Below the pieces are notes generated by a model. It saw nothing but the letters and a program-made list of their open reading frames with translations, was not told the DNA's origin and searched no databases. Shown piece after piece: positions 34,094 to 42,809 of a stretch of DNA of 46,809 nt (position 1 is its first letter; every line of letters starts with the position of its first letter). The DNA comes from Curtobacterium caseinilyticum (GTDB lineage: Bacteria; Actinomycetota; Actinomycetes; Actinomycetales; Microbacteriaceae). The translations under genes were made by a program, and so were the position numbers. The stretch lies in NCBI RefSeq assembly GCF_030363035.1, contig NZ_JAUCMN010000015.1, positions 1 to 46,809 on the forward strand, given 5' to 3'.

Positions 34094-35029
34094 ATGCGCG
34101 TGGGAGTCCTCGACATCGGGTCCAACACCGGTCATCTGCTCGTGGTGGACGCGCACGGCGGGGCGGCCCCGCTGCCGGCTTCCTCGTTCAAGCAGCCGCT
34201 GCGGCTCGCCGAGCACCTCGACGAGTCCGGGGCGGTGACGCCCGAGGGGATCGACGCCCTCACCGCCTTCGTCGCCGACGCCGTCCGGGTCGCCGAGGAC
34301 CGGGGGTGTGAGGACATGCTCGCGTTCGCGACCTCGGCGGTGCGCGACGCCGTCAACTCGGACGCCGTGCTCGCCCACGTCGAGCGGGAGACCGGCGTCG
34401 AGCTCGCCGTCCTGTCCGGTGGGGACGAGGCGCGGCTCACCTTCCTGGCCGTCCGCCGCTGGTTCGGCTGGTCGGCGGGACGACTCGCCGTGTTCGACAT
34501 CGGCGGTGGGTCCCTCGAGATCGCCGGCGGTGCGGACGAGGCGCCCGACGTCGCCTGGTCGATGCCGATCGGTGCCGCTCGGCTCGCCCGCCAGTACTTC
34601 GCCGCGGGCACCCCGAGCGAGGACGACGTGCGCCGCATCCGGCACGAGATCCGCGTCGCGATCGCACGCGACGCCGGGCTGCTGCTCCGCTCGGGTCGGC
34701 CGGACCGCGCCGTCGCGACCTCGAAGACCTTCCGCTCGATCGCGCGGATCTGCGGCGCGGCACCGTCGGCGGACGGGCCGCTCGTCCCGCGCGTGCTGGA
34801 CGGCGCCGAACTCCGACGGCTGCTGCCGTCGCTGCTGACGAAGTCGGTGTCCGAGCTCGCCGCGCTGCCCGGCGTCTCACCGAGCCGAGCGCACCAGGTG
34901 GTGCCCGGGGCGCTCGTCGCCGAGGCGTGCCTGGACATCTTCGACCTGCCGGCGCTCGAGATCTGCCCGTGGGCGCTCCGCGAGGGCGTCATCCTCGAGC
35001 GGCTCGACCAGCTGTCGGTGCTCGGCTGA
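34094..35029 (+). CDS. Ppx/GppA phosphatase family protein
   Basis: A 311-residue member of the ASKHA-fold exopolyphosphatase / guanosine pentaphosphate phosphohydrolase family. Nucleotide-binding loops are [17 protein letters not shown] at 3-19 and [14 protein letters not shown] near 134-147; [11 protein letters not shown] near 77 is the conserved segment with the catalytic Glu-containing loop nearby ([19 protein letters not shown]). It is the short N-terminal-only form usual in actinobacteria (about 310 residues), which may hydrolyse polyphosphate or pppGpp. It lacks the HD-like C-terminal domain of E. coli Ppx. Single gene. Confidence 0.9.
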   Translation: MRVGVLDIGSNTGHLLVVDAHGGAAPLPASSFKQPLRLAEHLDESGAVTPEGIDALTAFVADAVRVAEDRGCEDMLAFATSAVRDAVNSDAVLAHVERETGVELAVLSGGDEARLTFLAVRRWFGWSAGRLAVFDIGGGSLEIAGGADEAPDVAWSMPIGAARLARQYFAAGTPSEDDVRRIRHEIRVAIARDAGLLLRSGRPDRAVATSKTFRSIARICGAAPSADGPLVPRVLDGAELRRLLPSLLTKSVSELAALPGVSPSRAHQVVPGALVAEACLDIFDLPALEICPWALREGVILERLDQLSVLG

Positions 35030-35032
35030 GCG

Positions 35033-35647
35033 CTACCCCTGCCGGCCGGCCCGCGGTGGTGCGAGCAGCCAGGGGCGGATCAGCCCGGTGACGAAGGGCA
35101 GCACCCAGAACGTCATGATCGGCGTGAGCACGAGCGTCGTGATCAGCACCCGCGGCAGCACCGCGATCGTGCCGAAGGCCGGGACGAGCCAGCCGACCAG
35201 GTAGGTGAACGCCAGGTTCACGGGGAAGAACCCGAGCCAGATGCTCACGGCCTGCTTCCACCGCGGCGGGGCGCTCGATGCGGGGGCGTCCTGCGGGGCG
35301 TCGAACCACCCCTCGATCCCGGTGCGCTTCTCGATGCGCGACTCCACCACGAGGTCGCGTCCGAGGTCGAGCCAGCGGAGCCGGTCGTCGGAGTTCTCCC
35401 ACGTGGCGAGCTGCTCGTGGTCGGCGAAGCGGTAGAGCATGTGCCACTCGCGGCTGGTGGCGTGCGAGCGGACCCACCCGGAGCCGAGGAAGCCCGGGTA
35501 GCGGTTCGCCAGGTTCACCCCGGACTGCACCCAGGCGGTGGCGTCGGGGATGCGGTCGGGTTCGACGAGACGGGTGATGGACACGGTGACGGGCGGGCCT
35601 GCGGTCACGGATGACGACTGCATGCTCCCTGGCTCTTGTGGAGTCAT
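35033..35647 (-). CDS. Antibiotic-biosynthesis-monooxygenase-like domain protein with membrane tail
   Basis: A 204-residue two-part protein. The N-terminal half (about 20-105) is a ferredoxin-like dimeric alpha-beta ABM domain (VTVSITRLVEPDRIPDATAW, HMLYRFADHEQLATWENSD). The C-terminal half has two membrane helices (about 132-155, VSIWLGFFPVNLAFTYLVGWL, and 162-188, VLITTLVLTPIMTFWVLPFV). This layout is known in small bacterial proteins of unknown role. ATG 35647 has no clear ribosome site and may be leaderless; ATG 35623 is a good alternative with AAGAG upstream. It is divergent from the DUF6328 gene. Confidence 0.82.
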   Translation of the reverse strand: MTPQEPGSMQSSSVTAGPPVTVSITRLVEPDRIPDATAWVQSGVNLANRYPGFLGSGWVRSHATSREWHMLYRFADHEQLATWENSDDRLRWLDLGRDLVVESRIEKRTGIEGWFDAPQDAPASSAPPRWKQAVSIWLGFFPVNLAFTYLVGWLVPAFGTIAVLPRVLITTLVLTPIMTFWVLPFVTGLIRPWLLAPPRAGRQG

Positions 35648-35704
35648 GGGGACAGTCTCGCGGAGTCGTGTTTCCGACTCGTGACGGCGCAGTAGGTTCG
35701 GCAC

Positions 35705-36205
35705 ATGAGCGACGTCAGCGGTGCGGCACAGGACACCGAACGCGGCCGGCACGAGACCCCGACCGAGCGGTGGGACCGGAACTGGTCGGACATCCAGCAG
35801 GAGCTCCGGATCGTGCAGACGGGCACGCAGATCCTCGCGGGGTTCTTGCTCACCCTGCCGTTCCAGCAGCGGTTCACGATGCTCAGCCCGAGCGAGGAGG
35901 TCATCTACCTCGTGCTCGTGGTGCTCGCGGTCGTGATCACCGTCGTCGCGCTGTCGGCTGTGTCCGCACACCGGCTGGTGTTCCGGCAGCGGCAGAAGCA
36001 CGACCTGGTGCGGGCGGGCAACGCGCTGCTCATCGCGGCGCTCGTGGCGAGTGCGCTGTTGTTCTCCGGGACCGTGTTGTTCGTGTTCGACGTCGTGATC
36101 GGCGACCTGGGCGGGGTGGTCGGTGGGGTCGTCGTCTTCGTCGGGACCGCGGCGCTGTGGGTGTCCGTCCCCCTTGCCCTGCGGCGGACGAGGCGCGACG
36201 GCTAG
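35705..36205 (+). CDS. DUF6328 family membrane protein
   Basis: A 166-residue protein with a polar N-terminus (RWDRNWSDIQQELRIVQTGTQ) and four hydrophobic segments at about 42-60, 66-86, 102-124 and 128-150, the DUF6328 pattern common in actinobacteria. The function is unknown. It is convergent to ku, and the two stop codons overlap on a shared CTAG (36202-36205), so transcription termination must occur inside or beyond the partner gene. Confidence 0.85.
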   Translation: MSDVSGAAQDTERGRHETPTERWDRNWSDIQQELRIVQTGTQILAGFLLTLPFQQRFTMLSPSEEVIYLVLVVLAVVITVVALSAVSAHRLVFRQRQKHDLVRAGNALLIAALVASALLFSGTVLFVFDVVIGDLGGVVGGVVVFVGTAALWVSVPLALRRTRRDG

Positions 36206-37287
36206 CTGGCCTGCTTCTTCGCCGGAGCCTTCTTCGCCGCGGTCTTCCGTGCCGGGGTCTTCTTCGCGGGGGTCTTCTCCGCAGCGGTCTTCGTCGTGGT
36301 CGACCCGGACGTCGTGCTCTTCGCCGCCGTCTTCTTCGCGGGTGCACGCTTCGCCGGCGCCTTCTTCGCTGGCGTCTCCTCGGCGGAGGCATCGTCGTCC
36401 TCGCCAGCCCGGCCCGACGAGGACCGTGAGCCGGACGACGAACGCGACCCCGAGCCTCCAGAGCGTGACGAGGACCGCGACGAACCCGACGAGCCGGACC
36501 GCTTCTTGTCGACGGACGCCCGCAGGGCGGCCATCAGGTCGATGACGTCACCGCCCTCGCCGTCCTCCTCGTCGTCGGACCGCTCGCCGAACGTCTCCGC
36601 GGTGTCGACGTCGTCGCCCGCCTCGAGCTTCGCGTCGATGAGCTGCTGCAGCTCCTCCTGGTACGAGTCCGTGTAGCGGTCCGGGTCGAAGTCCGTCGAC
36701 ATGCTCTCGACGAGCGACGACGACATCTTCAACTCGTTCGCGCTGACCTTGACGGACGCGTCCAGGCTCGTGAAGTCGGCGGCCCTGACCTCGTCGCCCC
36801 AGAGGAGCCCCTGCAGCAGGATGACGTCGTCGTTCACCCGCAGCACGCCGAGCCGGGTCTTCTGCCTGAGGGTGAACTGCACGATCGCCAGACGGTCGGT
36901 CTTCGCCAGGGTCTCGCGGAGCAGCACGTAGGCCTTCGGGGAGCGGGAGTCCGGCTCGAGGTAGTACGACTTCTCGAACATCTTGGGGTCGACCTGGTCG
37001 ACCGGCACGAACTCGAGCACCTCGATCTCGTGCGACTGCTCCTGGGGCAGCTGCTTGAAGTCGTCGGCGGTCAGCACGACGGTCTTGTCGCCGTCGTCGT
37101 AGGCGCGCTGGATGTCGGCGTACTCGACCTCGTGGCCGAACTCGCAGACGCGCTTGTACCGGATCCTGCCCTTGTCGTCGTCGTGGACCTGGTGCAGGGA
37201 CACGTCGTGGGTCTCGGTCGCCGCGTACACCTTGATGGGCACGTTGACGAGCCCGAACGCGATGGAGCCCTTCCAGATCGACCTCAT
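36202..37287 (-). CDS. ku: Ku protein for non-homologous end joining
   Basis: A 361-residue bacterial Ku that forms a ring dimer on DNA ends and recruits LigD. The core (1 to about 260) begins MRSIWKGSIAFGLVNVPIKV and contains KGRIRYKRVCEFGHEV and SYQEELQQLIDAKLEAGDDV, the conserved C-terminal part of the core. Residues about 261-361 form an unusual tail: a Ser/Arg/Gly-rich stretch, an acidic patch EDDDASAEE, then at least six Pro-Ala-Lys-Lys-type repeats like histone H1. Core Ku proteins are about 260-290 residues, so the tail adds about 90. LigD lies two genes away on the other strand. Confidence 0.95.
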   Translation of the reverse strand: MRSIWKGSIAFGLVNVPIKVYAATETHDVSLHQVHDDDKGRIRYKRVCEFGHEVEYADIQRAYDDGDKTVVLTADDFKQLPQEQSHEIEVLEFVPVDQVDPKMFEKSYYLEPDSRSPKAYVLLRETLAKTDRLAIVQFTLRQKTRLGVLRVNDDVILLQGLLWGDEVRAADFTSLDASVKVSANELKMSSSLVESMSTDFDPDRYTDSYQEELQQLIDAKLEAGDDVDTAETFGERSDDEEDGEGGDVIDLMAALRASVDKKRSGSSGSSRSSSRSGGSGSRSSSGSRSSSGRAGEDDDASAEETPAKKAPAKRAPAKKTAAKSTTSGSTTTKTAAEKTPAKKTPARKTAAKKAPAKKQAS

Positions 37288-37380
37288 GGGCACATGATGC
37301 CCGCGGCACCGCCGAAGGGCCCTCAGTTCCGAGCGGATCGGGAGGTGTGCGCCACGCAGGAGCGGCGTATCGTGCCGCCC

Positions 37381-37917
37381 ATGACGGGGGAACACGACAC
37401 GACGAGCGCGACGACGACGGACACCGACCGGATCGGTGCGGCGGGGTGGTGGCAGCTCGTCGCCCTGGTGGTCGGTGGGGCTGTCGGGCCAGCGGTGTTC
37501 TTCGTGCTGCAACCGGGGCCGGTCCCGTGGGTCGCGGTGGTCGTGCTCGGTCTCGCGCTGGCGGTCGTGCTCCCCGCGCTGCAGGTCTGGTCCTGGGCGC
37601 GCCGGGGCGGCCGGGCGGCGATCGTGACGACCCGGCGGTGGGTGGACGAGGGACGCGTGCCGTCCGACGTCCCGGACACGGTCTGGCGTCCCCGCGTGCA
37701 GCGGTGGGCGGCGGAGGCCCGGCAGCGACGGACGAGCGGGTTCGTGTTCGTCGGTCTGGCCGCCCTGTGGGCGGTCCTGGCGGCCTGGGGCTCCGCCGGC
37801 GACTGGGGCGTCGCCGCGGTCTGGGCAGTGCTGGGGGTCGCCACGCTGGTGCAGGGCCGCGGCGACCGACGCGGCGCGGAACAGCTGCTCGCCGCCCCGC
37901 GGACCGGCGTCTCCTGA
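37381..37917 (+). CDS. Hypothetical four-helix membrane protein
   Basis: A 178-residue protein with four predicted membrane helices at about 24-42, 48-68, 118-134 and 138-155, and a charged cytoplasmic loop between helices 2 and 3 rich in Arg and Trp (RRWVDEGRVPSDVPDTVW). I do not recognise the family. It lies between ku and the SDR-ligD pair and is divergent from ku across 93 bp, so it could be co-transcribed with ligD (34-bp gap to the SDR gene). Confidence 0.72.
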   Translation: MTGEHDTTSATTTDTDRIGAAGWWQLVALVVGGAVGPAVFFVLQPGPVPWVAVVVLGLALAVVLPALQVWSWARRGGRAAIVTTRRWVDEGRVPSDVPDTVWRPRVQRWAAEARQRRTSGFVFVGLAALWAVLAAWGSAGDWGVAAVWAVLGVATLVQGRGDRRGAEQLLAAPRTGVS

Positions 37918-37951
37918 ACCGGCACGCCGTCCGGACGAGCACCATGGGCCC

Positions 37952-38842
37952 ATGAGCCAGCTCGACAAGCAGGACCCGCGAGACCAGTACGCCCGGCCGC
38001 CGTTCCCGCCGCAGACCCAGCAGGGGTCCGGGCTGGCGAGCGCCATGGATCCCGCACCCGACCACGGCGAGACGAGCTACCTCGGCACCGGCCGCATGCG
38101 CGGGTACCGGGTGCTCGTGACCGGGGCCGACTCGGGCATCGGCCGCGCCGCCGCGATCGCGATGGCCAAGGAGGGCGCGGACGTCGCGCTGAACGCCCTG
38201 CCCGAGGAACGCGAGGACCTGGAGCAGGTCCGCGACGTCGTCGGCGACCTCGGGCGGAAGGCGGTCCTGCTCCCGGGCGACCTGACCGACGAGGGGTTCT
38301 GCGACGCACTCGTCCGCGACGCGGTCAGCGAGCTCGGGGGACTCGACGCCCTCGTCCTCGTCGCGGGCCACCAGCAGGTGCACGAGGACGTCACCCAGCA
38401 GTCCACCGAGGACTTCGACCGCACGATGAAGGTCAACCTCTACTCGCTGTTCTGGCTCGTCCGCGCGGCCGTCCCGCACATGGCGCCCGGCAGCGCGATC
38501 GTCACGACGAGCTCGGTCTCCGCCTGGCAGCCCCAGGACCGGATGATCGACTACGCGGCCACGAAGTCCGCGATCATCACCTACACGAACGGGCTGGCCC
38601 GACAGCTCGCCGCGAAGGGGATCCGCGCGAACACGGTCGTGCCCGGCCCGGTGTGGACCCCGCTGCAACCGATCAGCTACCCCGGCGACGAGATCGCCGC
38701 GTACGGTCAGGACACCCCCTTCGGGCGACCGGCGCAGCCCGTCGAGCTCGGCAGCGCCTACGTGTACCTGGCCGGTCCGGAGTCGTCCTACACCTCCGGC
38801 AGCACCCTCACCGTGGCGGGAGCGACCGGGGTCGCGCTGTGA
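37952..38842 (+). CDS. SDR family oxidoreductase (YghA/general-stress-type)
   Basis: A 296-residue classical short-chain dehydrogenase with the long N-terminal extension (PPFPPQTQQGSGLASAMDP) of the YghA/YdaD/YhxC stress group. The NAD(P) motif TGADSGIG is at 57-64, the active Ser at 187/188 and Y201-K205 in YAATK. These enzymes are often induced by salt or general stress and reduce aldehydes or ketones. The stop overlaps the GTG start of ligD (GTGA), making the enzyme translationally coupled to DNA repair. Confidence 0.92.
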   Translation: MSQLDKQDPRDQYARPPFPPQTQQGSGLASAMDPAPDHGETSYLGTGRMRGYRVLVTGADSGIGRAAAIAMAKEGADVALNALPEEREDLEQVRDVVGDLGRKAVLLPGDLTDEGFCDALVRDAVSELGGLDALVLVAGHQQVHEDVTQQSTEDFDRTMKVNLYSLFWLVRAAVPHMAPGSAIVTTSSVSAWQPQDRMIDYAATKSAIITYTNGLARQLAAKGIRANTVVPGPVWTPLQPISYPGDEIAAYGQDTPFGRPAQPVELGSAYVYLAGPESSYTSGSTLTVAGATGVAL

Positions 38843-41364
38843 GTCCGGTCGCGCGGAAGACCACGGTCCTGGTCGGTGACCGGCGGATCGCGCTGACGAA
38901 CACCGACAAGGTGCTCTACCCGGGGACCGGGACGACCAAGGGGCAGGTCATCGCGTACTACGAGCGGGTCGCACCGTGGATGATCCCGCACGTGAAGGAC
39001 CGTCCGGTGACGCGGAAGCGCTGGGCGAACGGCGTCGACGGGAAGGTCTTCTTCGAGAAGAACCTGCCCGACTCCGCCCCCGACTGGGTCCGTCACCACA
39101 CCATCGCGCACAAGGAGCACGACACCGAGTACCCGATCGTCGACGACCTGCCGACCCTGGTCTGGATGGCGCAGCAGGCGGCGCTCGAACTGCACGTCCC
39201 GCAGTGGCGCTTCGGTCCGCGCGGGGGGCAGCAGCACCCGGACCGGATCGTGCTCGACCTGGACCCCGGCGAGGGCGTCGGACTCCGCGAGTGCGTCGAG
39301 GTCGCCGTCGCCGCGCGCGAACTCCTCCAGGGCATGGGGCTCGACCCGTACCCGGTGACGAGCGGGTCGAAGGGCATCCACCTGTACGCGGGCCTCGACG
39401 GTCGCGTGACGACCGCCCAGGTGTCGGACGTCGCGCACGAACTCGCGAAGGCGCTCGAACAGGACCTGCCCGACCTGGTCCTGTCGTCGATGAGCCGGGC
39501 GGAGCGCACGGGCAAGGTCTTCGTCGACTGGTCGCAGAACAACGGCAACAAGACGACGATCGCCCCGTACTCGCTGCGCGGCCGTGACCGGCCGACGGTC
39601 GCGGCACCGCGCACCTGGGACGAGCTCGGTCAGCGCGGGCTCGCCCAGCTCACCATGGACGAGGTGCTGGACCGCCTGGAGGCGCACGGCGACCTCCTGC
39701 ACCCGGTCGCCTCCGCCGCGCTGTCGGTCGGGAGGCCCGACTCCGGTCACTGGGACAGTGACCGGACCCAGCGTGCGAACGACGCGGAACGGCCGGGTCG
39801 CGACCGCCTCGCGACCTACCGCGCGAAGCGCGACCCGTCGAGGACGCCGGAGCCGGTGCCGGTGGACGCGCCGAGCGTACGGGAGGACGGCACGCCGACG
39901 TTCGTGATCCAGGAGCACCACGCCACCCGTGACCACTACGACTTCCGGCTCGAGCACGACGGCGTCCTCGTGAGCTGGGCGCTGCCGAAGGGCGAACCGA
40001 CGGACCCGGGGAAGAACCACCTCGCGGTGATGACCGAGGACCACCCGCTCGAGTACGGCGGCTTCGAGGGCACGATCCCGGTGGGTGAGTACGGCGGGGG
40101 CACGGTCACCATCTGGGACGACGGCACCTACGAACTCGAGAAGTGGCGCGAGGGCGAGGAGGTCATCGTGACGTTGCACGGCCGGACGAACGGCGTGCGG
40201 CGGCTCGCGCTCCTGCACACCCGCGGGCGGGGGAAGGGGCGTGACGGCGACGAGAAGAACTGGCTGATCCACCGCACGAAGGACCAACCCGACCGCCTCG
40301 CCGACGCAGGCGGCGGGACGGGGGCGGGCGGCGCCTCCCGGCCGTCCGCGGCCACGGCACGCGCCGAGCGGAAGCGCATCGACGCGGCTGCACCGTCGGC
40401 GACAGCGCCCACGGACCGCCGGACCATGCAGGCGACGCTCGCCAGCGGTGCGCTGCGACTCGACCCGGCGGACTGGGCGTTCGAGATGAAGTGGGACGGG
40501 ATCCGTGCCCTCGCGACGGTGCGTGACGGCCGGGTCACGCTGCGGAGCCGCAACGACAACGACCTCACCGACCAGTACCCCGAGCTGCAGGAACTCGGCG
40601 AGCGGGCCGGCGTCGACGGCGTGTACGACGGCGAGGTCGTGGCGCTCGACGAGCGCGGACGGCCGTCGTTCCAGCTGCTGCAGGACCGGATGGGGGTGAC
40701 GAAGCCGCGCGAGGTCGAGGCGGCACGGCGGCGCACGCCCGTCCACCTGCTGCTGTTCGACGTGCTCGAGGCCGACGGGCACGACCTGACCCGGCTCGGG
40801 TACACGGCGCGGCGGGAGGCGCTCACGACGGTCGTGGAGCCCGGCGGCGCGATCGAGGTCCCGCCGGAGGCGGACGGTGACCTCGACCGGGCGGTGGCGG
40901 ACTCGGCGGAGCGGGGGCTCGAGGGCGTCGTGGCGAAGAAGCGCTCGTCGCGGTACGCCGAGGGCCGACGGTCCGAGGCCTGGCTCAAGGTGAAGCACCA
41001 CGCCTCGCAGGAGGTCGTCGTCGGCGGGTGGCGGCCGGGCAACGGGCGTCGAGCGGGCGGGATCGGCTCGCTGCTCCTCGGCGTCCCCGGGCCGGACGGG
41101 CTCGAGTACGTCGGTCGGGTGGGTACCGGGTTCCGCGACCGCGACCTCGACGAGATCGCGGAGGTGCTCGGGAAGGCCGAGCGGGCGACGTCCCCGTTCG
41201 TCGACGTCCCTCGACCCGACGCCCGCGATGCGCACTGGGTGCGTCCGACCCGCGTGGGCGAGGTCGAGTTCGCCGAGTGGACGGCGGACGGCCGGCTGCG
41301 GCAGCCGTCGTGGCGGGGGTGGCGGCCCGACAAGGACCCCGGGGACGTGGTCCGCGAGTCCTGA
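38839..41364 (+). CDS. ligD: Multifunctional ATP-dependent DNA ligase LigD (Pol-PE-Lig)
   Basis: An 841-residue end-joining enzyme that works with Ku. Domain order is polymerase-phosphoesterase-ligase, as in mycobacteria and unlike Pseudomonas. The polymerase/primase domain (about 10-300) has the metal pair D140/D142 in LDLDPGEGV and WSQNNGNKTT. The 3'-phosphoesterase domain (about 350-510) has EHHATRDHYDFRLEHDG, with H360, H361, D365 and H366. The ligase domain (about 530-841) has nucleotidyl K551 in EMKWDGIRA, DGEVVAL, and ends with the OB-fold YVGRVGTGF. The linker holds low-complexity Gly/Ala. The start is GTG 38839 overlapping the SDR stop. A 22-bp terminator follows. Confidence 0.95.
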   Translation: MSPVARKTTVLVGDRRIALTNTDKVLYPGTGTTKGQVIAYYERVAPWMIPHVKDRPVTRKRWANGVDGKVFFEKNLPDSAPDWVRHHTIAHKEHDTEYPIVDDLPTLVWMAQQAALELHVPQWRFGPRGGQQHPDRIVLDLDPGEGVGLRECVEVAVAARELLQGMGLDPYPVTSGSKGIHLYAGLDGRVTTAQVSDVAHELAKALEQDLPDLVLSSMSRAERTGKVFVDWSQNNGNKTTIAPYSLRGRDRPTVAAPRTWDELGQRGLAQLTMDEVLDRLEAHGDLLHPVASAALSVGRPDSGHWDSDRTQRANDAERPGRDRLATYRAKRDPSRTPEPVPVDAPSVREDGTPTFVIQEHHATRDHYDFRLEHDGVLVSWALPKGEPTDPGKNHLAVMTEDHPLEYGGFEGTIPVGEYGGGTVTIWDDGTYELEKWREGEEVIVTLHGRTNGVRRLALLHTRGRGKGRDGDEKNWLIHRTKDQPDRLADAGGGTGAGGASRPSAATARAERKRIDAAAPSATAPTDRRTMQATLASGALRLDPADWAFEMKWDGIRALATVRDGRVTLRSRNDNDLTDQYPELQELGERAGVDGVYDGEVVALDERGRPSFQLLQDRMGVTKPREVEAARRRTPVHLLLFDVLEADGHDLTRLGYTARREALTTVVEPGGAIEVPPEADGDLDRAVADSAERGLEGVVAKKRSSRYAEGRRSEAWLKVKHHASQEVVVGGWRPGNGRRAGGIGSLLLGVPGPDGLEYVGRVGTGFRDRDLDEIAEVLGKAERATSPFVDVPRPDARDAHWVRPTRVGEVEFAEWTADGRLRQPSWRGWRPDKDPGDVVRES

Positions 41365-41416
41365 AGCAGTCCGGCTCCGCGGTGGGGTCGCCGGCGTCCG
41401 TCCGCCGGGAGGGCGA

Positions 41417-41463
41417 CACGACGGACCGCCCGGGAGCATCGTGCTCCCGGGCGGTCCGTCGTG
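41417..41463. terminator. 22-bp perfect hairpin, convergent terminator
   Basis: Arms 41417-41438 and 41442-41463 are perfectly complementary with a 3-base loop. It lies between the convergent ligD and small acidic protein genes and serves both. Confidence 0.88.
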
Positions 41464-41479
41464 CGTCGTGCGTGGGCGG

Positions 41480-41653
41480 TCAGGCCGCCGGTGCGGGCCC
41501 GTCCGCCGGGGCGCCACCGTCCGCTGCGGGCAGGTCCTCGTCGACGAGTTGCTCCTGCTCGGGCAGGTCGACCGCTGCCGCTGCCGCCTTGGCCTCGTCG
41601 ATGGACTCCTGCGACCGTCGGAGGAGGTCGTCGTCTGCTGCGTGATCCGTCAT
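41480..41653 (-). CDS. Small acidic hypothetical protein
   Basis: A 57-residue protein rich in Ala, Asp and Glu: MTDHAADDDLLRRSQESIDE, then EAKAAAAAVDLPEQEQLVD and an Ala/Pro/Gly tail. No family is recognised and there is no signal or membrane segment. It ends 17 bp before the ligD terminator, and its start lies 10 bp below the stop of the TIM-barrel gene, so it probably belongs to that transcript. The longer reading upstream overlaps the TIM-barrel gene and is rejected. Confidence 0.6.
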   Translation of the reverse strand: MTDHAADDDLLRRSQESIDEAKAAAAAVDLPEQEQLVDEDLPAADGGAPADGPAPAA

Positions 41654-41663
41654 GCCGGCGAGG

Positions 41664-42632
41664 CTACGCGGGTGCGCCTGTGCCGGTGTCGTGCCGTCGC
41701 ACCGGCTCGGTCGGGTGCGGCGGGACCCGCGGCTCGAAGTCGACCGCGGAGGTCGGGGCCGGGGTCGTCGGCATCGCCGGGGCAGCTGGCTCGTCCATCG
41801 CGTCCGCCGCGTCGAGGACGGCCCGCGTCGCGGCCGCCGCCGTACGGAGCGCCTCGGCGAGGGGCGTCGCCCGGTGCACCGGGGTACGGACCTCGACACC
41901 CCAGGGCTGGTCGAACCCGAGGCCGCGGACCACGCGGACGAGTCCGGGGAGGTCCCACGCCCCGGCGCCGGGCAGGTGCCGGGCGGTCCGGGACTCCTCG
42001 GCCAGGGTCAGGCCGCTCGGTGTGTGCAGCAGCCCGTCGCTCAGCTCGACGGCCGCGAGCACGGTGGGGGAGACCCCCTGGACCACGGACGCGAGCGTCG
42101 AACCACCGCGCAGGGTGTGCATGGCGTCGAGCAGCAGGCCGCCGTTCGGGTGCCCGGCAGCGGCGACGAAGCGCGACGCGCGTTCGATCGTCGGGATGTT
42201 GGACCACGGCTCCGGTTCGAGCACGAGCTGTGCGCCGACCTGCTCGGCCTGCGCGGCGAGGGCCACCCAGTCCGCCACCATCGACGCCGGTGAGGTCGGC
42301 GACACCCCCGAGTCGGCACGCACCACGACCTGCCAGGCGCTGAGCGTCGCGGCGGCCTCGAGCACGACCCCGCGGTCGGCGTCGTCGTCCGTCGAGTGCC
42401 CGTCGTGCGTCCACCACCGGTCGAGCGGCCCGAGCTGGACCCAGACGATCCCGGCTCGGTCGAGCACGCGACGCAGCGCCGCGAACCCGGTCGTCGCCCG
42501 CACCTCGTGGAGGTCGTCGAGCGACAGCGACAGCCCGGCGAACCCGGCGTCCCCGACGGCTCGGACCCGTTCGGCGACCGGTCCGGTGCCCGCCCAGGTC
42601 CAGGACGTCGCGAGCAGGTCGTGTTCCTGCAC
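41664..42632 (-). CDS. TIM-barrel sugar phosphate isomerase/epimerase-like protein
   Basis: A 322-residue AP-endonuclease-2/xylose-isomerase-like TIM barrel. Motifs include SWTWAGTGPVAERVRAVGDA (first strand and helix), GFAGLSLSLDDL, LVLEPEPWSN near 142 (metal-ligand Glu region), GGLLLDAMHTLRGG near 168, LSDGLLH, and WGVEVRTPVH near 253 with the last Glu. The last about 50 residues are Pro/Thr/Ala-rich and disordered. The substrate is unknown; relatives isomerise hydroxypyruvate, inosose or keto-sugars. The start is GTG 42632 with GAGGAGG upstream. The downstream small gene is close. Confidence 0.82.
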   Translation of the reverse strand: MQEHDLLATSWTWAGTGPVAERVRAVGDAGFAGLSLSLDDLHEVRATTGFAALRRVLDRAGIVWVQLGPLDRWWTHDGHSTDDDADRGVVLEAAATLSAWQVVVRADSGVSPTSPASMVADWVALAAQAEQVGAQLVLEPEPWSNIPTIERASRFVAAAGHPNGGLLLDAMHTLRGGSTLASVVQGVSPTVLAAVELSDGLLHTPSGLTLAEESRTARHLPGAGAWDLPGLVRVVRGLGFDQPWGVEVRTPVHRATPLAEALRTAAAATRAVLDAADAMDEPAAPAMPTTPAPTSAVDFEPRVPPHPTEPVRRHDTGTGAPA

Positions 42633-42725
42633 GGCGCACCTCCTCGGTCCGGACACGATCACGTCCCCGACGCGCTCGGCGTCGAGCGCACTCGCCGTGT
42701 CCCGGTGGTTCGACGTCCGTCGTCC

Positions 42726-42737
42726 CCTGACGTCAGG
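42726..42737. promoter_or_regulatory. 12-bp palindrome CCTGACGTCAGG upstream of the TIM-barrel gene
   Basis: A perfect 12-bp palindrome lies about 95 bp upstream of the GTG start of the TIM-barrel gene. It may be a regulator site for that gene. It is short and could occur by chance. Confidence 0.35.
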
Positions 42738-42756
42738 ACCGTTGTACGCCCCGGGG

Positions 42757-42783
42757 CTCCGGGCACTCACAGCCGGCCCGGAG
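42757..42783. terminator. Hairpin after the FAH-family gene
   Basis: CTCCGGG (42757-42763) and CCCGGAG (42777-42783) pair around a 13-base loop; an adjoining self-complementary GCCCCGGGGC lies at 42749-42758. It is 27 bp beyond the stop of the minus-strand FAH-family gene and separates it from the TIM-barrel gene. Confidence 0.45.
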
Positions 42784-42809
42784 TGCGGGCACCTCGGCCG
42801 ACGGGCGGC

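Noticed and set aside
38839..41364. Antisense 909-residue frame over ligD
   Set aside because: Arg/Val-rich shadow with no domain pattern; the plus-strand LigD has all active-site motifs.
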